The notes under the pieces were generated by a model, which did not search any database, was not told where the DNA came from, and saw only the letters and a program-made list of their open reading frames with translations. The translations under genes and the position numbers were made by a program. This document shows positions 23,997 through 35,600 of a stretch of DNA of 64,000 nucleotides, in pieces. Every line of letters starts with the position of its first letter. Position 1 is the stretch's first letter. The DNA comes from Mesorhabditis belari (Eukaryota > Nematoda > Chromadorea > Rhabditida > Rhabditidae), in contig CAUEEP010000740.1 of assembly GCA_958450365.1 (NCBI GenBank), positions 983,501-1,047,500 on the forward strand. The letters are read 5' to 3'.

Positions 23997-26453
23997 ATGC
24001 TCCCCGGCGGAGCTTTTCCGCCACTTTTCTCGGCCGCTCTCATGCAACAATTCCCTACCCTACAGCAGGTAAATCACATAATTAACCAAAATAATATCAG
24101 AATATTCAAAAAAAGCCTTAATTTAGTTCCAATCTCAATTGGCTTGTCTTCAACAGCAATCCGGATCTCCTTTGACTCCATTGAGAAAAACGAGAGTCGG
24201 CGGGAGTAGTGTCAAAACGGCTAAGGTTAGTTTTCACAAAAATTTGTTTTCTGTTCTAATCTTCTAATCATGATTTTCAGGTTTGGAAATATTTCGATCA
24301 ATTGCCCGTCGAAGAACAAGCAGCCGAATGTCAACTATGTCGAAAGAAAATCAAAGCGACAAATAGCAGGTACGGTAATTTAAGAAAATCAACTGAATAA
24401 ATTCAGTTGATTTCCTTTTCAATGTTTTCCTCTTTTAGCACAACCGGCATGATTCGTCATTTGCGGAGTTGTCACGTGGCTGAATATCAATTGTTACAAG
24501 AAGCTCGTCAAACAGGAATTCCATGCAAATTTGGTGAGTTTAAAAAGCTTTGCAATTTTTATAGTAAGTTCTAAGGAAAGTTCACTCGCAGATACGAAAA
24601 ACTTGTCAATGATCAAGTTCTAAAAGTCAAATATAGCTCCAAAATTCCATCAATAACCCAGTGACTTTCAGAAGAGAAACGGATGTCTTCAGTGAAAGAT
24701 GGGCATCCAGCCGTTGTTGTCGGCACTCCAACATCAATTGTTCATCAACAAAAATCTCCATCATCACTCTCGTCTGCTTCCGACACAACTTCATCCATTT
24801 CAACTACCGCTTCTCCACCATTTCACTCACTTTCAACTCTTGCATCCACTGGTGAGTTTTCTATTCATACACTAACCTTTATTTCTTTCAACCTTCCATT
24901 ATTGAGTTTAAGCTATTTGATCACTTACAAAATTATATCTTTAATTGTCTACTATGCATTCAACTCCTCTTGTGTACACCTTTTCTTTTTCAGTGTCTCC
25001 TCTTGTCCCTCCACTCGGTCTCCCGGCTCCCAAAGCCATCATTCCGAATGCAGCAAAACGGGTCGAGCAATTAACAGAAGCTGAAGAAGAGGTCAGTTTA
25101 TCTTTCTCTTTTTCCATTCATTCATCACTTTTGCAGGAAGAGGCCACTGATTTGCGAACGAAATCGTCGACTCCTTCAAATGGTCCGACCGCTTTTTCAA
25201 TTGTTCGCTCGACATTTCCCGGTAGAAAGTAGCATAAATAAAGAAATAAAGTTTTTTTCAGAAACCTCCAAATCCGAATCAATCTATGTTAATTCGAGTC
25301 TCGATTCGGTGAAACTTCACACGCAAGTAAGTTCATTCGAAAAGTTTATCTTAATCCTGCCCTATTTTGATCTTGGATCTTATATCGTTCTTTTTTTAGG
25401 TTGCAATGATGATTCTTTTGGATGGACAACCGGCAAATATCGTTGATCGACCTGGTTTTCGTGGTCTTTTGAGGTAAATTAGTGAATTGGGTAAAAAGAA
25501 TCAAACACATCATTCCAGATTGCTTCTCCCAATGCACACTTTGCCGTCTTCAGATCGCTTCGATTCGGATATCATTCCCTCAACTCTCACACAACTCAGA
25601 CACGAATTGGCTCAACAATTCTTGATCAACAAGTATCGAATTGCACTAATTTCCTTGAATATCTTTTTATCTATTCAGCCCCCATAGCCCACTCGCAACT
25701 CTCGCCGGTCTCTCGGCTCTCCATCACAATGCAACGCCTCTCGATATGACGATCAAAGAGGTAAATAGACAGTAATGCCTTATTTTAAAATAGTTTACTT
25801 GAAAGGAAGATACTTAAATTATAAAAACTTAGGAGCCGATTGCGAAAGATGAGAATCCGGAGAGTCCAGAAAACGAAGAGGAACCAATTCGAGTTGAAGA
25901 GGATAGTGATTCGGCGAGTAGTGCGGACAGTGAACGAGTCGACGAATCATCGAAAGTGCACCGAAAATCAATCAACGTGAAGGTAAAACTCTTTTCAAAA
26001 TGAATGAAATCAAAGCGAATTTTCAGGCTGAAATGAGATCAACGAGCTCCGCATCGGGCGAGCCATGGGTGTTGAGTACTCTTCAGCGATGTCGGGCTCT
26101 TTCACTTGTTTTTCATTCTGTCGGTCTTTCCAACATCTTTTCATCCACCGCGTCCATCTGATCCTCATTCAACGCCCGACGTTCGACAAGATGTCGCTTT
26201 TGTCACCAATAATGTAGATGTGAGTTCAAAATGATCAAAGTGACTAATCACCATAAGATTTTTTTTTCCAAAATAGGTTACATCAAAGTATCCATATTCC
26301 TAGCTATCCAAAAACTTTCAGCAAATCAATCAATGGCTTCATGATCATCCCGAGAGTGGCTTATCCGAGGTATCCGATGAAGAGAGATCTCTTCTCTTGG
26401 CTCTTCATCATCAACTTCAATCGATCTCTAACGATTCATCGAAATCTTCTTAA
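23997..26453 (+). CDS. BED-type zinc-finger protein (ZBED-like transcription factor)
   Basis: About 14 exons: 23997-24068, 24157-24225, 24281-24369, 24439-24533, 24672-24851, 24994-25091, 25137-25221, 25262-25326, 25400-25473, 25519-25632, 25679-25760, 25833-25982, 26027-26219 and 26322-26453. Exons 3-4 encode a BED finger: VWKYFDQL, then CQLCRKK, then HLRSCH (C-x2-C...H-x4-H). BED fingers bind DNA and derive from hAT transposases. A downstream block, MMILLDGQPANIVDRPGFRG, resembles the region after the finger in ZBED/hAT proteins, so it is probably a domesticated transposase. It is followed by an acidic Ser/Glu-rich segment and the C-terminus QSISNDSSKSS. Exon 13 reads FPTSFHPPRPSD in a frame one base off the incoming phase. 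The start follows an acceptor-like TTTTCAG (trans-splicing or an upstream exon). Confidence 0.75.
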
Positions 26454-27110
26454 GTGCTTTCATATTTCTTAGCTATTTTCTTAAGTATTAGCCATTTTTT
26501 GGAAATCAAATTCTGTGCAATGAAACCCTTTTATTGCCATTTTCTTGCTATGCATTAAGATATTTACTTTTTTTGCTACTAGGTATTTGTTTTCCAGCTT
26601 TATTAAATTCTTTGTTTCTCTCCTGCCAGTTCACTTGTGCAACTCGATTTTTCACTTGTTCAAAAAGTGCATTTACTAAACTATTTGAAGATATTCATGT
26701 GCATTTTTATCGTAGTCTTTTTTTAAGCAATACACCGCATTCAGTTTATGCCTTACGTTTCTGTCATTCTCGAATTTCTTGCCCACTCCATTCCCAATGA
26801 TTCCAAGCGGCAAATCGACTCAAACCTCATCTTTCTATGATTGGTGGATAACATACACCACGTTGTATTGTATGCAAACTTTGGTTAAATGTCGTATTTA
26901 GTGAGATTTGATTTCGAACACTGGAGTTATTTAGCTTTATTGAACAAATAAGTAGAACATGTTAATTTACAGAAGGCTAACTATAGTTAACCCGTGACAT
27001 GAATTATCAAATCAATAATTCATAATGCAAAAACAAACTTGCAGCTTGCAAAAAAACAATATAAGAAATGCATCAAAATACAATCAATGAAAAGCAGACA
27101 TCAATGGCGA
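26454..27110. other. Intergenic, convergent gene ends
   Basis: About 650 bp of AT-rich sequence between the ends of the BED-finger gene and the minus-strand cdc-25 gene. It would hold both 3' UTRs. No conserved element was recognised. Confidence 0.5.
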
Positions 27111-28777
27111 TCTTCAATTTCATCAGCATCAAAAACGGGCCCTTGAATCAACAAGCGTTCCTGAGTCTAAAAATGTACAATAAGACATCACATTACGCTC
27201 AGAGTACGAATTTACAACATACTATCAGCTCCTAGAATTTCTCTAGACTATACATCAAAAATAGTTTTACCCGCACTTTTGGATGTACTCTTCCCTGCCG
27301 TCGGCCTTTGTCCAAGCGCTTGCGATGAGCAGACAGTTCTCGTAATTTGTTCACATGCTCTGGGTGATTCATTGGGACGTAAGACATAGGCGTACAAAAT
27401 TTCTAAAAGTAATCTTGTAAAAATAATGGAAATTGTAAGAACTCGAGTCTTCATCACGTGTTCGTGTTCTTGACCATAAAATCCACGGTAGCCTCCGTGT
27501 AACACAAAAATTTGTTTGTACTCGACGAAGGGATATCGCTCCAAGTTCAGTGCACGATCAATCCGTCTAAGTTCGTTTGCCCTAAATTAATTTTTAATGA
27601 CCTAACTGTTCAAGATAACTTACATCCTAGGGCCGCGGACTTCAGAAAATTCACAATAGAAGATAGGGATTCGTGCTCGTCTGTTTCCAAATATAACTGG
27701 ATCATCAGAAAAGAAGATCGACGTCACCAAACTCGTCTCATTAGAATTATGGGCAAACTAAACAAATAATAAAATTATATTAGGAATTTTAAAATACCTT
27801 GATATGACCACCTTCATATTCATAGCTGTATCGACAATCGACAAGGATGTATTTTTGTCTAAAATAAGCAGTTATAAAGTATTTTTAGGCTTATGTTTTG
27901 AGATAACTTTTGTTGTAAAGTATATAAGTAGCATGATATTCTTACTCAAATTGGTCTCCCAATTGCTCCAGTTCGCTTACAAGAGTATCCTGTGATATGT
28001 ACTTGAACGCCGAAGATTTTGCCTTGCACTCCGAGTCAGGCACAACTGGCAAAGTATATTCCTAAAATGGTGTAAATTTTTCTATACAATAGTCAAAGAT
28101 ACCACTTCACGCTCCTCAACAAGACAATCAAAATTTCCGGCAACTTCTGTATCAAGCTGCCCTGTTGATGCTGAAATGTGCAATCGACGACGCTTATCTG
28201 GTGTGCAACCGCTAATGACCACGGAATTTGGAGAGTCGGACCACTAAAAAGTACGAGTAATATTTACAACAACAAATCAACATCAGTTTCTTGACAAAAT
28301 CCATCTTTGTTTTTTATTTGGCCATCTGGCGTCTCCAAAAAACGTTTCCGACTTTCGTTCAACGCGGACAGAGCGTCTAAATCAAAAACTACTTAAGAGA
28401 CGACTACTAATTCGGGAACCTGCATCATCAAATAGAAACACAGTTTGAGGCGAATCGTCGCTAGCATCCTTCTCGAGAATTGGCGCAGAGGAGCAAGAGC
28501 GTAGTTGAGGCACCCGAATCGCCTAAAAGTTTTCACTTTAGTATGACTAAAACAAAACTACCTGCTTGACCGTCTTGTTTCCGCGTCTCTTAGGGGTCGT
28601 TGTGAACGATTCTTCAAAGATTGACGGAGTGAGCTCTTGATATCCATCGAGCAGTTTGGGAGGTTCTGTCACCGTCAGTCGTGAAACTGGAATCTCAGCC
28701 TTTCGCGTCTGGGTGGGCCGGACTTTGTTGGTTTGGTCCTGAAGAGGTAGACGTAGATGAAGCAGATTCCCTGGCAT
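27111..28777 (-). CDS. cdc-25: CDC25 dual-specificity phosphatase
   Basis: Ten exons, all phases closing, 400 aa: 28777-28562, 28522-28420, 28376-28282, 28243-28103, 28061-27946, 27858-27798, 27757-27624, 27581-27443, 27402-27271 and 27176-27111. The C-terminal rhodanese/CDC25 domain has ILVDCRYSYEYEGGHIK, the active-site loop YCEFSEVRGPRM (Cys nucleophile, C-x5-R) and YPFVEYKQIFVLHGGYRGFY, then FCTPMSYVPM. The N-terminal ~200 residues are low-complexity with many S/T-P sites, as expected for a regulated mitotic activator. CDC25 removes inhibitory phosphates from CDK1/2 to drive cell-cycle entry. The canonical loop is CEFSSER; here the residue after Ser is Glu-Val. A TTTATGCAG just before the ATG could be a trans-splice acceptor. 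Nematodes have several paralogues, so the exact orthologue is open. Confidence 0.93.
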
Positions 28778-29295
28778 CTGAACTGCATAAATAACAACCA
28801 ATGTTGAAATAAAAACAATGCATAAAACTGAAAGCGGTGAAACGTATTTTAGAAAAGTGTTAAAGGGAGTTAAAAGGTATCAACAACTTTGGGGTACAAA
28901 TTTTCATTCGCACTTTGAACTTCTACAAAAATACAGAGTTCTAACTATAAGATGACCTCCAAACAATTTAGCAGCCAACCAGAAAGGTTTTCTTATTACA
29001 AAGAGTGATTCGTAAAAGGGCTTCCGCCAACTTCCGTAACATCAAAATCGACACAGAAGTCAAGCAAAGGGAGACAAGTGCCACAAATCTCAAAATTTAA
29101 GCCAGCGGACACCAAAAATGAAAGTCAGTTTTCCATTTTCAAAAAAAGAGTTTAAATAAGAAAAATATTTTGTTCCGAAAGCAAAAGCACTTTGATTTTG
29201 GCTGTTTTCACTGATCGATTGAATATTTTTAACCTAATGGCAGCGTTTTCTCTTTCTCCTACTGGCAAAAAGCATTTTCCGTTTCATTTTTCTCG

Positions 29296-29468
29296 GAGGT
29301 GGCTACTTGCCATAACTTTCTTCTAAATTGGTAAATCTTTATGATTTTTGTGTCATTTTATAGATCTCAACAAGTGTAACAAAATGACACCAAAATCATA
29401 AAGTTTGGCCAACTTAGAAGAAAGTTATGGTGAGTTGCGCAAAAAAATTGGCGCAAAGTAGCCACCCC
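29296..29468. mobile_element. Small foldback element (GGTGGCTACTT ends)
   Basis: The left part reads GGTGGCTACTTGCCATAACT and the right part inverted GGTGGCTACTTTGCGCCAAT...CATAACTTTCTTCTAA. The arms pair over about 70 bp, with about 26 bp missing from the left arm. Possible 8-bp flanks TTTTTCTC lie on both sides. It shares its ends with the element at 44279-44360. The rest of 28778-29614, between the divergent cdc-25 and START genes, shows nothing else. Confidence 0.65.
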
Positions 29469-29614
29469 TTTTTTTTTCTCTGTAGCTTTAAGACTCCAAC
29501 CATTGACGTCTTTTTGAAGCACCACACTTTAACATTTTCCTTTTCATGTTGTTTTCATTATTAGTATACACCAGGCTTTATTTTTTTTTCGTGTTTTTAG
29601 TTCTGGTCGCAGTG

Positions 29615-31004
29615 ATGGCTCTCGTCGCGTCAGAGGAACACGAATACTTCAAGGCGGTTGGAAAGCGGGCGATCGCCGATCTATGGAAGTACCACAATCA
29701 TCCGGAGAACTTCCAATCCAGCAAGTTTTCTGAAGGCGACATCAAGGTCTACACAATGAAAAGTGACAACCCCGACTGTCCCGAGGATATCGCCAAAGCT
29801 TCCATCTCTCTAGAAGTAAGAGTTTTTAGACCTTTTGGGGAATTAAAAACGTGGTCTACTACGCAAAGGGAGATTTTCGCTAGTCGTGGTCTTCATCTTT
29901 AGTTACCAATTTCTACCCTAATACCTGTAATAGTAGCCCCATCCCATAATGACGGGATATTGCCGCGTAGTTTAACTTTACACGCTCCGTTCTCCGCGCT
30001 GCTTTATGCTTGGGTGTCAAATGCTAGCCCTTGAAATTTAGTATTTGGTACCAAAAGTAGTTGGGAAAAATTTAGGGAACTGCGAAAAAATTGTTTTGTA
30101 AAAGAGGTGAGCTGCGCCATCATACGTGGGCTATTATTAAGGTATTACGGTAGTTACCGGTTCTGGTAAAGACAATACATCAGTTATAGTATTCAAAGTG
30201 GGCGTTTAAAGTTTGACTGATTGTTGATTTTCCCATTTCAACGCTGCTCTGAAAAGTTTCTCAAACAGTAATACAAGCCTCCTGACCGTGTAAAACCCTA
30301 ATTGATTGAAGTAAAGTTGATGCTTGCTTATCAAGTGTATACGTTGTCATTTTAGGGCACTACTCTCAACCACGCACTTGCTCTGGTTTTGCCATGGATG
30401 CCTTACAGAACGCAATGGGATGATCTTCTTGCCGTAAGAAAAATAGGTTTTTCCTAGCTTCATTTTTCTTTTAGCGAGTAAAGGTGCTCGAATGAGATTT
30501 CTCCTACCATGAAGATCGTTCATCACGTGACTAAAAGAAGGACTCCATTGAGCGCTCGTGACTCGGTAGATGTGGTCTCCATCGACGCTCGAAAAAGCAC
30601 ATCAACTATCATCCTTGCTGCTCGCTCAGTTGAAAAGGCCGACGTGCCCGAACTCAAGGATCATGTACGCACTTTTCAACATCTGGGAGGATTTGTGATT
30701 CAAGATTGTGGAGAAGGTAACTAATTACTGAATGAATGGTTTCTTTAGCTGAGTAAACTAGTTGAAATGTGCATAACCCCCATGTCATTTTTCTACTTTA
30801 GGAAAAATCGACTTCGAGTTGTACTTCCACGGCGATTTGAAAGTCAGCGGAGGGATCCCTTTTGTGAAAAGCATTATTGAGACGATCAAGCCCAAATTTA
30901 TGGTGGATATGGCCAAGAACTTGCGCAAGGCTATTCGTGGCGTACCCGTTCTCCCAAGCGACATGCAGGATACATTAATCTGCACAACGGACCTCACTGC
31001 ATAG
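29615..31004 (+). CDS. START-domain lipid-binding protein (one-base frame conflict)
   Basis: Four exons: 29615-29815, 30356-30433, 30475-30716 and 30802-31004. Nearly the whole ~240-aa product is a START domain: DLWKYHNHPENF, GDIKVYTMKSDNPDC, PWMPYRTQWDDLL, RVKVLE then EISPTMKIVHHVTKR, and a C-terminal helix GIPFVKSIIETIKPKFM. START domains carry sterols or phospholipids in a hydrophobic pocket. Homologues read VLE-EISPT without interruption, but here an extra T (about 30493) shifts the frame inside exon 3. No splice choice repairs it. The gene is either recently broken or the base is an assembly error. AATAAA follows at about 31084. The start ATG is 3 nt after an acceptor-like GTCGCAG. Confidence 0.8.
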
Positions 31005-31444
31005 TCTGTGATTTATCAATTTTACCGTGTTTGCATTTTGACATTTTGCGGTTTTGAATTATAAGCCTTGTATATTTATGGTGAATAAATGGAATGATTT
31101 TTAACAAGACTTAATGTGCAAAAGAATATCAAACTGCTTCTCATTTTTTTCTTACCTATTCGGGGATTGGTCGTATTTAGCGATTACGTGTACAAGTTAA
31201 ATCAGCCAAATTGGTCGAGCTTTTAACTTTACTTACTTTCTTTATTTGGTTATGGCGGGTGTCGCTGCAGCAAATAGATTAGAGTTAAAAGCGTTTAACC
31301 TATTAAAAGAATGGCCCAAAATTGCCCAATAGTTGTTTTTATTTTGGGCGGAAAGTTGTTGTTGTTAAAATAAATAGTGAAAATCAATAAAAAACTTAAA
31401 TGCAAATTGATGTAATTATGCAGATTTTAAGTGCCCCCCCCCCC

Positions 31445-32291
31445 ACATCGGCGCGAAAATGCGTTTTCTATAGGATTTTCTGGGAGTACCTTTAGATGCG
31501 GAAAATTGTGCTGATTCGAATCTGAAGGAATTTTCAAATCCCTCTGAAGAAATTTTTAAATTGAGTTTTAGCAGTTTTTGGTCATTTGTATGGGAAATTT
31601 TGTGGTACCCTGCAGTTTGGGGCTCGTAACTCGACAACGAGGGTCTAGAACCAAAAGAGAGAGGCTTATTCAGAGTCTTACGAATATTTTGATGCAAAAA
31701 TCATAAAATTTGCTAACTCTACAAAAGTTATAACATTTTTTAGAAGAAATGAGAAAATTTTAAAATTCTCTATTGCACAATTGTTTTGTTCAAGAACAAT
31801 GTAGCTATGTATCGTATTCCCTCAAAACAATTAAGGAATATGCAAAATAATGCTGAAGTGCGGGAGAGTCGAACCAACAACCCCGTACTTTGCGCTGGAT
31901 TGACGTCGCGCGCCTTAGACCACTCGGCCACGGTTTCCCCTGATGTTTTTAGTGTATTTTGCAAAATTTCTTTAAAGATGTTATAACTTTTTGTAGAGTT
32001 AAGCAAATTTTATGATTTTTGCATCAAAATATTCGTAAGAATCTCTAGAATAAGACCTACTCCTTCGTTTTTGGTTCTAGACCCTCGTTGTCGAGTTACG
32101 AGCTCCAAACTGCAGGGTACCACAAAATTTCCCATGCAAAATGACCAAAAACTGCTAAAACTCAATTTAAAAAATTTCTGTCAGAGGATTTTGGAAAATT
32201 CCTTCAGATTCGGATCCACAATTTTCCGCATCTAAAGGTACTCCCAGAAAAATCCTATAGAAAACGCATTTTTGCCTTATTTCGCCGATGT
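31445..32291. mobile_element. Long foldback element with tRNA-like core
   Basis: Two arms of about 300 bp (31445-31745 and 31965-32291) are inverted copies at high identity: ACATCGGCG.., TTTTCTATAGGATTTTCTGG, GTGGTACCCTGCAGTTTGG, CTCGACAACGAGGGTCTAGA. The loop of about 220 bp holds a degenerate tRNA-like sequence (31859-31938). The left end adjoins a run of C. No reading frame encodes a transposase. It could be a non-autonomous foldback transposon or a palindromic duplication. Confidence 0.8.
31859..31938 (-). other. tRNA-like sequence (Leu/Ser type, degenerate)
   Basis: The minus strand reads CCGTGGCCGAGTGGTCTAAG (A box and D-arm as in class II tRNAs) and, after a long spacer, TTGGTTCGACTCTCCCGCAC (B box). 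The anticodon arm GCGCGACGTCAATCC-AGCGC is about 3 nt short of a normal Leu arm, and the acceptor halves do not pair. It is probably a tRNA pseudogene captured by the foldback element. Confidence 0.5.
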
Positions 32292-32516
32292 CCCCCTAAA
32301 CGCCCATAGCACCGTGGACTTTTGTGTGATTCAATTCATCTTGTCTGAATAATGTGCAGGTAGATTTTTGGGGGTACCCAAATCAGCACCACCCATTTGG
32401 GAAATATTCACTGGGAATTGGTAGTCGTGGGCAGTTGGTTTTTTAAAATTGTATTCCATATGCTTCTTTTGCAATCCCTCTTTTTGATCATGTGTGAGAC
32501 GTAAGGAGTGGTGTCA

Positions 32517-33985
32517 ATGGGCGAGCACTCAGTGTGGAAGGTAATGATTGATCTATACGTTGCATATACTCTGATTTTAGCACAAGGCTTTGAAGGGTTG
32601 ATTCAATTACCGCACAGTGCGAAAACGGTATATTTTAATAAATTTTCTCCTGGATTGATCTCTAATGTTTAGATTATTGTTTCCAATTGCTGCAATTTCT
32701 ATGGGATTCAACAGATAAGTAAATCTTTTTGTTAATAAATAACTTTTCTCATAACCACCACTTAACCAAATCGACAGTACAACTACGCGATGCACCTCAG
32801 ACGAGAATCTCCACACAACCGTCGTCGCTCAATCCGTCAAGATGTCAACGACGGGAACCGTAAGTGAATCAGTGAGTGGACAAATTATTAACTCAATTTT
32901 TGTCGACAATTATTGTCTAATTCACTTCATTTTTAAAGTTTTTGTTTAGGTTGAACACAACTGGAAAAATGTGTGGCGCTACTCGAAAGGGGTTTTGCTG
33001 AAAAATTTAGCCCCAGCGCTTTTGAATAAGGTAATTCTTGTTTAAATTTGGCTAACTGCCTTAGAATGTCTCTACGGCACATTGCAACTCGGAAGAAGAT
33101 CCCCGTACCGCACTTCTCACTCAATCACTTGCAGATGTGCAGATGCCGGTGGGAAATGACTCCGAAGTGAGTGGGTAAACAATTAACTTAATTTTTGTCA
33201 GTGGTGGTATAAGCATGGTAGTATAAATACCTAAATTAAACTAACATTAGAACTCGTATTTGAATATAAACATAACCTATCGAGAATTCGAGAAAAAGTT
33301 TTTCAATCATTTTAGGTCATTTTTATTTTCAAGTTCGCTTTGCGTGCTTGCCTCCTCTTCGCAACGCGGTCCATCCTAAAAATTTTAAAAAATACAACAG
33401 AAAAGAATAAAATAACAAATAAAGATACCTTCAAAAAAATAGAAAACCATGATACGCCTGGACAGTTCCTCACCATCAAAATTTCGTGTCTTCAAATACC
33501 AAACAAACAACCTATAATTTTGACATCAAATTCGGATTCAGCGTGTTTACTAGCCCTAAAATGTGACTAAAAAGAAAGAAAAGTGAAAAGAAATTTTGAG
33601 TTTTTTTTTTTGAATTCACGGGGGGGACCACATGGAATTAGCCAACTTCAAATTGTAATAAATTTTATTTCGATAGACCAATTTTCGTTTTTTTTCTGTT
33701 TTGAGATCAGTAAAAATTCAAAAGCATTTGCTAGCAGCCGGATTTTTGACTTGTAAGAAAACGTATTTTCGCCTTATACCGTGATCGATGTGGAATGTTC
33801 GCGAGAAAAAGAAATCGTTGAGGCAACCAAAAAAAGGTAGATATATTCGGTTTATATTCTGTAGCTGTGAATCTTAAGACTGGCACATGTTTGACTTTAC
33901 TGTTACCTTATAGATTCCGAAAGATGACGACGATGATGCCGAGTATGTGTGCCTCGCCGACATGAAAGATGACGATGAAAGATGA
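32517..33985 (+). CDS. Possible multi-exon gene, function unknown
   Basis: Several exon-like stretches have good nematode splice signals: 32950-33030 (VEHNWKNVWRYSKGVLLKNL), 33065-33164 (NVSTAHCNSEEDPRTALLTQ) and 33916-33985 (IPKDDDDDAEYVCLADMKDD then stop). Weaker ones lie at 32517-32551 and 32581-32627. I could not join the 5' exons in a single phase and recognise no domain. The C-terminus is strongly acidic. It may be a real short-lived gene, a pseudogene or chance. Confidence 0.3.
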
Positions 33986-33989
33986 AAGA

Positions 33990-34095
33990 AAATAAAGGAA
34001 CTATAAAGGAACTATAAAGGAACTAAAAGGAATAAAGGAACTATATAGGAACTATAAAGGAACTAGAAAGGAACTATAAAGGAACTATAAAGGAA
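33990..34095. repeat. AAAGGAACTAT tandem repeat
   Basis: About nine imperfect copies of an 11-12 bp unit (aaaggaactat) follow the previous model's stop codon. Confidence 0.9.
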
Positions 34096-35600
34096 ATAGA
34101 AAATAGATTGAGCTATATATTGCTTGGATAAAGATTAAGACTGCATTATGTTGTTTTTATTGTTAAAATTGATTTGCGAAAGATTAGGCAAACATTCGCT
34201 TTTCGTAACTAATATATCTTCAACGGGCAAAACTTATGGGATATCACAATGCATTGTGGGGTTGATAAGCGGATCATTGTTCAAACCTTCTCCATTTGCA
34301 TCCATATAAAGTTCACTGGTGGAGAGTTTGTCTTTTAACAACAAAAAAGATAGAACACTTTTTTTTATAGTATTCCTGATCCGAAGTATGAGACTTTAAT
34401 TATTGGTATTCATTTATTTTGAACTTGCACACACAATGATTTGCTTACTTAAACTGACTACTTGTTTATTGCCTCACTAATTTGAATGAATCTTAATAAA
34501 ACCAGTGTTTATCGATGAAATTTATTGTTCCGATTTTCTCATTTTATCCTAATAAATACCACACCACATCAAAGATTTTTCACTTCTCAAACAACAAAAG
34601 AAAAATCTCCATTTCCTGATCGCATCTAATCATTTCGTCACAATGCACTTTTCCAAATGAATCACTAAAATTTGAGACAAAAGCGACATCCCCAATAAAT
34701 CACCTCCTTTCCTCCCCATTCACTGACCGGAAGTCTATTTTAGGGTTTATCAAATTTTGAGAGAGCTATATTTTGATTTGATTTTCGAATGTGAAAAGTG
34801 ATCCCTTTCTCCAAACATATACACCCAAACCCCGACGTGTTTTCATGACAAAATTTCCCACCGGTACATTCCCCCCCCCCCCAAAAAGAGGCAGACAGAT
34901 GGGCAGATCCCCCCATTCATGCATTTGTTTTCTTTTGTGTCTTGCCCACAAAAATTCGATACTGCCACCAATTCAGTCAATTAATTGCCTTGTCGACTAT
35001 TGTATATGAAAAGAGGAGGTTTGGAGGGAATTGGCTGATTGGGGTGACCATGCCCCCTCTTCCATATCTATCTTACCCTCAAATGACCGCTCACCCTTTC
35101 CAACGTACTAGCTGAACTTTGATCATCTCACAACTATTTCTGTGCCTTTTTCTTACGTAAGTCCTTTCTTCTGTCTGACTGTCTGTGAACATGTCTGACC
35201 TTTGTTATTCGAAGAATTTAGTATCCGCAAACTTGCCATTTCCTTGGCCATCTGCTACCATCACCTCGGGCTTTTTTCCAACCGATAATTTCATTACAAT
35301 TTTTTTCAAATCCTTTATTTTGACCACTCAATGATCAATCACTTTCATTTGTTTGTTCATACTTTTTAGCTCAGCTTCTTCTTCTTCAATATTTCAACTT
35401 TTTTCTGAATAAACCCCAGGAATACCCCAATTTCTCAACTTTTTCTCGTGTCATCGCTTTGTTTATATATTTTTCACGTGTCTCATGTTTTTGTATAATT
35501 TTTGAAAGGTTTAGAGACAAGAGGAGGTCAAGCTGATAACAAAAAAAAAGAAAGATATAATTAGGAAAGGATAAATGAAATTGTAGTTGGACTGGAAAAA
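34096..35600. other. Intergenic, no gene seen
   Basis: About 1.5 kb of AT-rich sequence with a C-run at 34870-34882. It is the likely promoter side of the MFS transporter gene. Nothing else is supported. Confidence 0.5.
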
